From CAYVLI01 sp964452105 [NCBI: uncultured Nitrospinota bacterium] (GTDB lineage Bacteria; JAUXIQ01), in contig CAYVLI010000163.1 in assembly GCA_964452105.1 (NCBI GenBank), forward strand, positions 1 to 6,310: DNA of 6,310 bases, in the 5' to 3' direction. The position numbers were made by a program, and so were the translations under genes. The notes beneath the pieces were generated by a model. The model saw only the letters and a list, made by a program, of their open reading frames with translations. It was not told where the DNA came from and did no database searches. Position 1 is the first letter of the stretch; each line of letters opens with the position of its first letter. Shown here one piece after another: positions 1 through 5,927 of the stretch.

Positions 1-971
1 AGGTAACCGTAAGCTTTCTGAAGGTGAACCGGAAGCGGGTAGTATATCCCGGAGGTTATGCCCTGCTCGGCCAGCTTCCCTTTCAGCTTGTCTCTTTCGG
101 AGGCGCGTATGACGTACAGGTGGTAAACGTGTTTCGCCTCCTCGACGCACACGGGTGTGACTATTCCCGTAACCCCCGCAAGGAGGCGGTCATATATTGC
201 GGCCTTTTCTCTGCGCAGCCTGTTCCATGGCTCCAGATGCCGCAGCTTTATCCTGAGCGCCGCAGCCTGGATTTCATCCATCCTGCTGTTCATCCCTACG
301 ATTCCGTGCTCGTTCCATGAGCTGCGACCGTGATTTCTGAGGGATTTTATCGACTCACAAAGGTTTTCATCGTCGGTCACCACTGCCCCTGCGTCACCCA
401 GAGCGCCCAGGTTTTTGGATGGATAAAAACTGAAGCAGCCCGCCCTGGAGAGAGAGCCTGCTCTCGCTCCCCGGTACTCGGCGCCATGAGCCTGCGCTGC
501 ATCTTCGACTACCACCAGGCCATTTCGTTGAGCCACCGAATTTATACGGTCCATTTCAGCAGGCTGTCCGTAGAGGTGGACTGGCATGATGGCAGCTGTT
601 CTATCAGTGACTGCATCCTCGAGGCGATCGGGATCCATGTTGAAAGTATGCGGAAGAATATCCACGAAGACAGGTTTAGCCCCGGTCAGAGTTATAGCTT
701 CTATGGTAGCAACGAAAGTAAAGGGGACGGTGATGACCTCATCTCCTGGGCCGATGCCGAGGGCCTTTAGTGTAAGGTAGAGGGCGTCGGTGCCGGAAGC
801 AACCGCAACCGCATATTTAGTGTTGCAAAAGGAGGCGTATTCCTCTTCGAACATGGCCACTTCTTCTCCGCCAATGAAGCGGCCCCCTTTTATCACTCGT
901 AATACGGCTTCTTTCAGCTCTACATCTAAAGAGGCGTGCTGCGCCTTGAGGTCCATGAGTGGGATGGACAA
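1..971 (-). CDS. DegT/DnrJ/EryC1/StrS family PLP-dependent sugar aminotransferase (3' end cut by window edge)
   Basis: This is a cytoplasmic PLP enzyme of the family that transfers an amino group, usually from glutamate, to a 3- or 4-keto nucleotide sugar for O-antigen, capsule or glycan synthesis. The frame is open from 971 to the left edge (323 codons). Visible landmarks, counted from the TTG start, are the N-terminal IPLMDLKAQ (residues 3-11), SGTDAL (59-64, phosphate-binding region), PVHLYGQPAEMD (130-141), VVEDAAQAHGA (154-164, Asp157 expected to pair with the PLP ring nitrogen), SFYPSKNLGALGDAG (181-195, Lys186 the predicted Schiff-base lysine), the NSRMDEIQAA substrate/dimer region (228-237) and YYPLPVHLQKAY (310-321). 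Family members are usually ~365-375 residues, so about 45 are missing off the left edge. TTG at 971 is chosen because GGAG at 981-984 lies 9 bases upstream and family proteins normally begin just before (I/V)PL.DLKAQ. ATG at 956 lacks a spaced Shine-Dalgarno, and the in-frame ATG at 1043 would add 24 residues of no family resemblance. Whether the substrate is a 3-keto (WbpE/FdtB-like) or 4-keto sugar cannot be told here. Confidence 0.95.
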   Translation of the reverse strand, partial: MSIPLMDLKAQHASLDVELKEAVLRVIKGGRFIGGEEVAMFEEEYASFCNTKYAVAVASGTDALYLTLKALGIGPGDEVITVPFTFVATIEAITLTGAKPVFVDILPHTFNMDPDRLEDAVTDRTAAIMPVHLYGQPAEMDRINSVAQRNGLVVVEDAAQAHGAEYRGARAGSLSRAGCFSFYPSKNLGALGDAGAVVTDDENLCESIKSLRNHGRSSWNEHGIVGMNSRMDEIQAAALRIKLRHLEPWNRLRREKAAIYDRLLAGVTGIVTPVCVEEAKHVYHLYVIRASERDKLKGKLAEQGITSGIYYPLPVHLQKAYGY

Positions 972-974
972 TGT

Positions 975-984
975 CTCCTGCTCC
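975..984 (-). promoter_or_regulatory. Ribosome binding site deciding the TTG start of the aminotransferase
   Basis: Read on the minus strand, two GGAG motifs occur (984-981 and 978-975), followed by TTG at 971. The upstream copy has a 9-base spacer, while the nearer one is only 3 bases away. Neither is well placed for the ATG at 956, and nothing similar precedes the ATG at 1043. This is why the TTG is preferred. Confidence 0.55.
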
Positions 985-1106
985 AAAGGAAAAGCGCTGG
1001 ATTTTTTAATACTCTTTGTCGATATTGGTTCTTGGGATTTCATCGAATACTTTAGGAGTGAGGTTCGATGGGTCCTCTTACAGCCTTTAATATAGTCAAC
1101 GAGTGA

Positions 1107-1136
1107 ATTATAAGACATGTACAATTGATTAGGCAA
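1107..1136 (-). promoter_or_regulatory. Putative sigma70-type promoter for the aminotransferase
   Basis: On the minus strand a perfect -10 hexamer TATAAT (1112-1107) lies 18 bases downstream of TTGCCT (1136-1131), which matches four of six bases of the -35 consensus. Transcription would start near 1100, giving a leader of about 130 bases before the TTG start at 971 or about 57 bases before the alternative ATG at 1043. This is a consensus match only. Confidence 0.45.
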
Positions 1137-1221
1137 ATGAAAACTTGATCTTGCGAGGCTATCTGTAAGGTTAAATCACGATTTTAAAATTTATCGAACA
1201 TTTTCATCAGACCCTTTTTTA

Positions 1222-1250
1222 TTGAACAAGTAGATACTGTCTGATATGCT
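1222..1250 (+). promoter_or_regulatory. Putative extended -10 sigma70-type promoter for the FecR-domain gene
   Basis: TTGAAC (1222-1227) is followed after exactly 17 bases by TATGCT (1245-1250). The -10 element is preceded by TG at 1242-1243 with one base between, which makes it an extended -10. Transcription would start near 1257, about 70 bases before the ATG at 1327. Spacing and the TG element make this the best rightward candidate in the intergenic region. It rests on consensus resemblance only. Confidence 0.45.
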
Positions 1251-1326
1251 TTATATGTTTAATAAATTTGTGGAGAAACTTGTTTTAATTATTTCTTGCG
1301 CCTGACTATTAGAGAAAGGTTTAATC

Positions 1327-3912
1327 ATGGCGGGCAAACTCGGTAGGCTGAGCATTCTTTTCTTCATTATGGTATTTGCTGTGCTGTGGTTCGCCGCGAA
1401 CACCGACGCACAGGAAGAAAAGAAGACGGAGCTCAAGAAAAAGATAGCAGAAATAACACGGTTCAAAGGAGAGGTGCTTGCCAGAACCAAGATGGTATGG
1501 AGAGAAGTGAAGGAGGCGCCTTACCCTCTCTTCAGCGATGATAAAGTGGTAACCAAAAAGGGGAGAGCGGAAATAGTCTTTAAAAACGGCGGAATCCTCA
1601 GGCTCGGTTTAGACTCGGAAGTGAAGATTTCCGAGCGCAAAGAGGAAGTGGGCCTTATCCGGAAGAGGATAATTACAAAGCGAACAGTAAAAGTGCTCCT
1701 GGGTGAGATGACGGCGGATATGAAGAGGGGGAAAGATCAGGAGATATCCTTCAGAACACCCACCATGGTCGCAGGAATAAGAGGAACAAAAGTTTACAAT
1801 AGTGTATCCGGGAGCGGGGATACTTCTTTTGGTGCAGACGGTCCCGTGGATACTTCAGGGAGTTTCAATCAAATAGATACCTGGCCTATTATTAATCCTC
1901 TTGATGATAGAGGAGACAGGGACCCCGGAAGGGCTGAGCACCCCATGATCGAGACGGCTACCCAGGCTACCCGGCAGCAACAGGTCGCAACAGAGTTGGC
2001 TGGTAATGCAGAAGAGAACAGGCAAAATGCCTCTAAGGCGGCCGCTGAAGCCCGTGCAAACCCAACGCCTGATAACATGAGCAATGCAGCCAATACCAGG
2101 GCCAATGCAGCGGAGAGTACGGCGGAAACCGCTAACGCCAAGGCCCAAGCGAGCGTGACCACAACCAGAGATGCTGTATTGGAAGCTCAACAGATGAGGG
2201 ACCCCGATGCGGCCAGCCAGGCTCAGGGTACCCTGGACCTGGTTGTGAGCGCGGCTCAGAATACAACAGCATTACTCAATACCACCAGGCAAACATCCCA
2301 GGACGCCCGGCGGACAACGGATCCGAGGGAGGCCCTCGCCCACGCCCTCACCGCTAACACTAACGCCATTGCGGCGCGCACCCACGCAAATCTGGACGCC
2401 AGTCTTGCCAACCTGGCTAATGCCCAGGCCAACAGTGATGCATCGGGAGTAAATACCGCGATGCAGTTTACAGAGAGGCTTCAAAACCTGGCCCAGAACG
2501 CCAATAACCTGGCCCAGAACGCCGGTAACATTTTACAGCAGGTGAGGAGGGAAACAACCCAAACAGGCATAAGGGCAGGTCTGACAACGCTTCAGGCCAT
2601 CGAGAACGCTACAAGCACCCAGAACGCTGCTGCTGTTGTTAATAACAATGCTGCAAACATGGCCTCGGTTGGGGATACAGAAGGTCTGGCCAGAGCGGCT
2701 CAAGCAGTTGAGAGAGCCGGCGAATCGGCCCAGCAGTCCCTGAATCTCGTTCAGAACGCTCAGCAGATTTTGCAGTCACTGGGACAAGCCCGAACGAATG
2801 CAGGAGCGAGGGTGGCGGCAGATGCACTTCAGGTCTTAAGCAATTCCACTCATATACTATCAAACGCTACCTCTGCGGAAGCCTCCCTTACCATTGCCAT
2901 CACGGTGGGAGACGAAGAGGGGGAGACAGCCGCAGAAGAAATAGCCGGCGACACCAGACTCTTATCTTTAAACACCGGGAGTATGGGAACACGAGCGCTG
3001 GAACTCGGCTTAAATGCCATCAATGAACCATTAGAGCAGGGAGTAATACGATTAGAGGGACAGATGCAAGTACTGTTTGACGAGACCATGCGGAATGTAA
3101 CTGAAATTACAGATTTGGCCACCAATGCTGCCATCAGGACTCGCACTGGCCAGAATATAACCGGCCAATCCACGGGAGTAAGCGAGCAGGTCCCCACCAT
3201 CATAGGGGCGGCTGAAGGTGAAGCCGAGGCAGAAGCGGAAGCAGAAGGAGAAACGGAAAAGCCTATCACAACGACTGGAACCGAAACCACCGAAGATAAC
3301 ACCGCGGTAATAGAAACCAGGGCTGGCGAGATACCAAGGGTTACCAGCATAGCCAGCATAAGGGGAAGGCTTGGGACCAATGTATTTGTCGTTTTGAAAG
3401 GAAGCGGATTCACGGGCGCCAACAATATTGCATTTCCAGCCGGTTTGAACGTTACCGGTTTCGTTGTACAATCGGATACAACAATAGTAGCGAACATCTT
3501 GCTTTCGTCTGCTGTTGTTGACGGCGTTACAGGAGCGGTCAGGGTGGCTAACCCGGCTGGCGCTTCCGAGCCGGTTCCGGTGGTCGTTCCTCCATTCCCT
3601 GTGATAACTGGTATCGCACAAGGGAATCTGCCCGTGGGAACTCAGGTTAGCGTGGACGTCTCAGGCCGGAATTTCTCCCAGAACATAAGCGTTGCTGACC
3701 TTAATTTCGGTCCCGGTGTTACGGTTAACAGCGTTCAGTTTGTGGATTCGCAGTCGCTTATCGTCGGCCTTGTGATTGAGCCGGGCGCTGCCGTCGGACT
3801 GAGAGATGTAACCGTAACGAATCCGGATACGGGCAACGGGTCATTGATATCCGGTGGGATTTCCATAGTGCTTCCGGAACCGCCCGGACCTCCACCCACC
3901 CCGACCAGATAG
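1327..3912 (+). CDS. Exported FecR-domain protein with Ala/Asn/Gln-rich helical rod and two C-terminal IPT/TIG-like domains
   Basis: This 861-residue protein is probably periplasmic or cell-surface. Residues 1-28 look like a Sec signal peptide: Lys/Arg near the N-terminus, a hydrophobic run at 9-23, and likely cleavage after TDA (26-28). Residues ~41-157 resemble a FecR domain (PF04773), including the diagnostic TPTMVAGIRGTKV at 144-156. No transmembrane helix or FecI-type anti-sigma N-domain precedes it, so this is the structural type of FecR domain rather than the iron regulator. Residues ~205-610 are rich in Ala, Asn, Gln and Thr with few Gly or Pro, suggesting a long helical or coiled-coil rod. 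An acidic Glu-Ala linker follows at ~629-644. Residues ~670-755 and ~757-848 read as two IPT/TIG (Ig-like) domains (GSGF at 692-695, SGRNF at 779-783, VRVANPAG and VTVTNPDTG near their ends). The tail is proline-rich (850-859). I found no cysteine. AAAGG at 1315-1319 is 7 bases before the ATG. Ligand and function are unknown; a surface scaffold or adhesin-like role is inference. Confidence 0.88.
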   Translation: MAGKLGRLSILFFIMVFAVLWFAANTDAQEEKKTELKKKIAEITRFKGEVLARTKMVWREVKEAPYPLFSDDKVVTKKGRAEIVFKNGGILRLGLDSEVKISERKEEVGLIRKRIITKRTVKVLLGEMTADMKRGKDQEISFRTPTMVAGIRGTKVYNSVSGSGDTSFGADGPVDTSGSFNQIDTWPIINPLDDRGDRDPGRAEHPMIETATQATRQQQVATELAGNAEENRQNASKAAAEARANPTPDNMSNAANTRANAAESTAETANAKAQASVTTTRDAVLEAQQMRDPDAASQAQGTLDLVVSAAQNTTALLNTTRQTSQDARRTTDPREALAHALTANTNAIAARTHANLDASLANLANAQANSDASGVNTAMQFTERLQNLAQNANNLAQNAGNILQQVRRETTQTGIRAGLTTLQAIENATSTQNAAAVVNNNAANMASVGDTEGLARAAQAVERAGESAQQSLNLVQNAQQILQSLGQARTNAGARVAADALQVLSNSTHILSNATSAEASLTIAITVGDEEGETAAEEIAGDTRLLSLNTGSMGTRALELGLNAINEPLEQGVIRLEGQMQVLFDETMRNVTEITDLATNAAIRTRTGQNITGQSTGVSEQVPTIIGAAEGEAEAEAEAEGETEKPITTTGTETTEDNTAVIETRAGEIPRVTSIASIRGRLGTNVFVVLKGSGFTGANNIAFPAGLNVTGFVVQSDTTIVANILLSSAVVDGVTGAVRVANPAGASEPVPVVVPPFPVITGIAQGNLPVGTQVSVDVSGRNFSQNISVADLNFGPGVTVNSVQFVDSQSLIVGLVIEPGAAVGLRDVTVTNPDTGNGSLISGGISIVLPEPPGPPPTPTR
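2485..2526 (+). repeat. Tandem 21-base repeat, two copies, within the FecR/IPT gene
   Basis: Two adjacent 21-base units (2485-2505 and 2506-2526) share their first 18 bases exactly and encode NLAQNAN then NLAQNAG (residues 387-400). The seven-residue unit equals a coiled-coil heptad. This suggests the Ala/Asn-rich rod grew by local duplication. Other copies in the region are too diverged to recognise at the DNA level by eye. Confidence 0.7.
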
Positions 3913-3923
3913 AACGAAGAGCT

Positions 3924-3927
3924 GAGG
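3924..3927 (+). promoter_or_regulatory. Shine-Dalgarno-like GAGG before the small ORF at 3933
   Basis: GAGG at 3924-3927 lies 5 bases before the ATG at 3933. By contrast, the lipoprotein gene starting at 4082 has no purine-rich site within its last 18 upstream bases. Together these suggest ribosomes may load here and reach the lipoprotein start by coupling. Confidence 0.4.
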
Positions 3928-3932
3928 CTTAC

Positions 3933-4082
3933 ATGCCTGCGTATCAGCCGCGGTTTCACTCACCTCCGGGGAAGGAATGGAGGGTTTGGAAAATGAACCA
4001 CACCGGGCCTTACAAAAAAGATTATAACGATGCCGCCGAACTCCAGCATAATCCCGGCGGCTGTTTATTACCTGTTGTGTGA
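3933..4082 (+). CDS. Possible small protein of 49 residues, overlapping the lipoprotein start (TGATG)
   Basis: An ATG at 3933 with GAGG 5 bases upstream opens a 49-codon frame that ends at TGA 4080-4082. The last base of that stop is the first base of the lipoprotein ATG, a TGATG arrangement typical of translational coupling. It begins 20 bases after the stop of the FecR/IPT gene, on the same strand. The product starts MPAYQPRFHSPPGKEW, is rich in Pro, His, Lys and aromatic residues, and has no signal peptide, membrane segment or family I recognise. A GC-rich hairpin (4032-4061) lies inside it. It could be a real small protein, a leader whose translation feeds the next gene, or chance open frame in a ~170-base gap. 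Without homologues the evidence is the ribosome binding site and the stop/start overlap only. Confidence 0.33.
   Translation: MPAYQPRFHSPPGKEWRVWKMNHTGPYKKDYNDAAELQHNPGGCLLPVV
4032..4069 (+). terminator. Weak candidate hairpin between the FecR/IPT gene and the lipoprotein gene
   Basis: GCCGCCG (4032-4038) pairs perfectly with CGGCGGC (4055-4061) around a 16-base loop and is followed by TGTTTATT. The T run is interrupted and the loop is large, so this is a poor intrinsic terminator. It might attenuate readthrough from the FecR/IPT gene or be a structural element that occludes the lipoprotein start. It would be translated through if the small ORF is real. Confidence 0.25.
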
Positions 4083-5152
4083 TGAAGCCGTTAACTGCAG
4101 CTCTTACCATTTCCCTGATTTTCCTTCTCACCTCCTGCACGGTAAAAGAGAAGGTAATAAGTTCCCTTCCGCCGAACCGATTAGAAAACATAACTGACGC
4201 TCATCTGCACGTACAATCTGTTCGCCAAGCGCCCTCTCTCATAAAAGCCATGGATGCCAGTGGGATTTTCAGAACCGTCATTGTTGGGAGCCCGGACGCT
4301 ACCATCTACCGAAGCAGAAATGGATACAAGGGCTACAGAAGAAATAACGAACAGGTGCTGGAGATCGCCAGGAAATACCCTGGACGTTTCATTCCCCTGA
4401 CGGCAGTTGACCCTCAAGAGGAATATAGGCTGGAACTGCTCAAAGGTTATGTGAGAAGGGGGGCGAGAGGCATCAAATTGTATTCGGGCCATTCCAGCTT
4501 CTACAACAGCGAGTTAGACGCCCCTGATATGTATGAAGTATATGGATATGCTCAGGAGAAGGGGCTGCCCATAGTTTTTCACGTTAATTCCGGAAGACTC
4601 AGATACCTGCGGGAATTCGAGCAGGTGCTGAAAGACTTCCCCCGCATGACGGTTATATGTCCTCATTTCTGTCTCTCCTCGATAAAGCTCTCCCGACTGG
4701 AGCGTCTGCTTAATAAGTATCCAAACTTGTACACCGATATTTCCTTCGGCGATTACCTGGCTGCCGGTCTGCGCAGGATTTCCAGACGGCCGCAAAAGTA
4801 CCGTGAATTTATGAGCAGATATCGGGACAGGATACTATTCGCTACCGATATAGTTGCCACCGATAACCCGGCTAAAGATGTGAGATATCTTTCCGCCACA
4901 CAGCTTGCCTATCGCAGCATGCTGGAGAAAGAGGTATACTTTTACCCCTATCTACCCGGGGAGAAGCTCAGGGGGCTGGTTCTAAAAGAAGAAGTCTTGA
5001 AAAAGATATACGTGGAGAACGCAAGCAAACTCTTCGGGCCGCCGGATAATATTAATCGACCTTCAGGGAAAACCGTTAGAGGGTTCTCGGAAAACCGATG
5101 GGGAGGCGTAGGGTTAATTAAATGGAGAAAGGAGAGGGGCCATGGGTTATGA
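4082..5152 (+). CDS. Lipoprotein amidohydrolase (amidohydrolase-2 family, TIM-barrel metal hydrolase)
   Basis: This 356-residue protein is predicted to be lipid-anchored. A short basic/hydrophobic N-terminus ends in the lipobox LTSC with Cys19 as the modified residue. Thr follows the Cys rather than Asp, which by the E. coli Lol rule points to the outer membrane. The rest reads as an amidohydrolase-2 domain (PF04909): DAHLHV (39-44, HxH metal ligands His41 and His43), GIKLYSG (130-136), PIVFHVNSG (163-171, His167), VICPHFC (191-197, His195) and ILFATDI (251-257, Asp256). All expected metal ligands are present, so it is probably catalytic. Family members act as hydrolases, lactonases or decarboxylases, and the substrate cannot be assigned. 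The domain ends near SKLFG (315-319), leaving a ~37-residue basic tail. ATG 4082 is preferred, although GTG at 4079 is directly in frame before it and would add one residue. There is no Shine-Dalgarno, but a TGATG overlap with the upstream small ORF suggests coupling. The 3' end overlaps the crotonase by 11 bases. Confidence 0.88.
   Translation: MKPLTAALTISLIFLLTSCTVKEKVISSLPPNRLENITDAHLHVQSVRQAPSLIKAMDASGIFRTVIVGSPDATIYRSRNGYKGYRRNNEQVLEIARKYPGRFIPLTAVDPQEEYRLELLKGYVRRGARGIKLYSGHSSFYNSELDAPDMYEVYGYAQEKGLPIVFHVNSGRLRYLREFEQVLKDFPRMTVICPHFCLSSIKLSRLERLLNKYPNLYTDISFGDYLAAGLRRISRRPQKYREFMSRYRDRILFATDIVATDNPAKDVRYLSATQLAYRSMLEKEVYFYPYLPGEKLRGLVLKEEVLKKIYVENASKLFGPPDNINRPSGKTVRGFSENRWGGVGLIKWRKERGHGL
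5128..5134 (+). promoter_or_regulatory. Strong ribosome binding site of the crotonase gene, inside the lipoprotein gene
   Basis: AAAGGAG at 5128-5134 stands 7 bases before the ATG at 5142. It fixes this start even though it falls within the last codons of the lipoprotein gene, so the crotonase can be initiated both independently and by ribosomes finishing the upstream gene at 5152. Confidence 0.75.
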
Positions 5153-5918
5153 AACGGTGAAATTAGAGCGGGAAGGAGATCTGTGCGTACTGAAATTAAA
5201 CCGTCCCAGAGCGCTAAACGCTCTGAACCGGGAATTGTGGAGGGATATAGAGGCTGGCTTGAGGGAGGCGGTGAACGATGGAAGCGCGCGGGCCATAATA
5301 ATAACCGGTGAGGGCAGGGCCTTTTGCGCCGGAGCCGACCTTAAGGAGGAGAAGCCGCGGGGTGCAACGCACATGGATTTGCGCAGGGGAATAATTACGG
5401 CTCAAAACATAACCCGCATCATGAAGGAGACGGATAGACCGATAATAGCAGCCGTCAACGGTTACGCGCTGGGGGGTGGTTGCGAGATAGCCATGGCCTG
5501 CGACATAATCATCGCCTCGGAAGAGGCGGTCTTCGGATTCCCGGAGACGGGGGTAGGCCTGTTCCTTACCGGCGGCTCAACTCATCTGCTGCCCCGTCTG
5601 GTGGGCCTGGTAAAGGCCAAGGAGCTTGTTTTCACCGGTGATTTCATCGATGCCGGGGAGGCGCTCAGGATAGGTCTGGTGAACAGTGTGGTCCCCGGAG
5701 ACAGGCTCATGAAGGCGGCCGGCGAGATGGCCGGGAAGATATTGAGCAAATCGGCGCTATCCATAGCGCTGGCCAAATGGGGGCTGGATGCAGGCGCCGA
5801 GAGCAGCCTGAACGCCGCCCTGGCTTACGAGACAGAGGCCGTGGTATCGACTATGTTGTCCAACGAATCTCAGGATGCCGCCAGGGTTTTCGCCGAGAGA
5901 AAACGTAGTTCCCGTTAA
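5142..5918 (+). CDS. Enoyl-CoA hydratase/isomerase family protein (crotonase fold)
   Basis: This is a 258-residue cytoplasmic enzyme, the normal length for the family, which typically hydrates 2-enoyl-CoA thioesters in fatty-acid or other acyl-CoA degradation. Visible motifs are LNRPRALNALN (19-29), the CoA/oxyanion-hole segment AFCAGADL (60-67), NGYALGGGCEIAMACD (106-121) and FGFPETGVGL (131-140). Glu115 and Glu135 occupy the places of the two catalytic glutamates of rat mitochondrial enoyl-CoA hydratase (144 and 164) with the same 20-residue spacing, and Gly112 matches the second oxyanion-hole residue. This favours true hydratase chemistry over the isomerase or hydrolase branches that lose one Glu. 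The C-terminus is slightly atypical: the usual acidic-Gly before the final helix is replaced by DAA, and the protein ends at KRSSR rather than the common P.F.GR. The gene starts inside the lipoprotein gene (11-base overlap), indicating one operon. The acyl-CoA substrate is not determinable. Confidence 0.95.
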   Translation: MGYETVKLEREGDLCVLKLNRPRALNALNRELWRDIEAGLREAVNDGSARAIIITGEGRAFCAGADLKEEKPRGATHMDLRRGIITAQNITRIMKETDRPIIAAVNGYALGGGCEIAMACDIIIASEEAVFGFPETGVGLFLTGGSTHLLPRLVGLVKAKELVFTGDFIDAGEALRIGLVNSVVPGDRLMKAAGEMAGKILSKSALSIALAKWGLDAGAESSLNAALAYETEAVVSTMLSNESQDAARVFAERKRSSR

Positions 5919-5925
5919 CGGCTAC
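5905..5925. terminator. Weak hairpin at the convergent gene ends
   Basis: The perfect 10-base palindrome CCGTTAACGG (5912-5921) spans the crotonase stop codon and is flanked by GTAG (5905-5908) and CTAC (5922-5925). It can fold as a hairpin with a TTAA loop and a three-base bulge. No T run follows in either direction, so termination by it is doubtful. It is simply the only symmetrical element between the two convergent genes. Confidence 0.2.
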
Positions 5926-5927
5926 AT

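Larger units (their letters stand above)
972..1326. other. AT-rich divergent intergenic region (~355 bases)
   Basis: This stretch separates the leftward aminotransferase from the rightward FecR-domain gene. It is visibly richer in A and T than either gene, mainly from about 1085 to 1320. It holds one sigma70-like promoter in each direction (listed separately) and a small dyad, AAATC-AC-GATTT, at 1173-1184 that lies between the two promoters and could be an operator. No open frame resembling a known protein and no RNA gene was recognised. Confidence 0.6.

Noticed and set aside
24-1095. Several plus-strand open frames (24-320, 330-770, 586-780, 790-1095)
   Set aside because: They lie opposite the aminotransferase, whose minus-strand translation matches its family from end to end. 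Their own translations show no recognisable family or domain.
1141-1326. A riboswitch or small RNA in the AT-rich intergenic region
   Set aside because: No stable multi-helix fold or recognisable conserved core was seen, only short AT-rich dyads expected by chance in such composition.
3205-3260. GAAG/GCAG-rich stretch as a possible DNA repeat array
   Set aside because: It simply encodes the Glu-Ala linker with mixed codons (GAA/GAG, GCC/GCA/GCG). The DNA periodicity follows from the protein sequence.
2850-3621. Minus-strand open frames of 215 and 189 codons opposite the FecR/IPT gene
   Set aside because: The low-complexity, Ala/Ser/Val-rich content mirrors the repetitive codons of the real gene. 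There is no recognisable domain, and the plus-strand product has a signal peptide and clear domains.
4022-4028. TATAAC as a -10 element for an independent promoter of the lipoprotein gene
   Set aside because: No -35-like hexamer lies 16-18 bases upstream; the A-rich run before it makes a chance match likely.
3735-4191. Minus-strand open frames (74 and 116 codons) across the end of the FecR/IPT gene and the start of the lipoprotein
   Set aside because: No convincing ribosome binding site or family resemblance; they overlap two well-supported genes on the other strand.
4181-4795. Minus-strand open frames (4181-4492, 4514-4795) opposite the lipoprotein amidohydrolase
   Set aside because: They are antisense to conserved metal-binding motifs of the amidohydrolase, and their translations resemble nothing recognisable.
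5147-5776. Minus-strand open frames opposite the crotonase
   Set aside because: The crotonase is unmistakable on the plus strand with both catalytic glutamates; these frames are mirror images of its codon bias.
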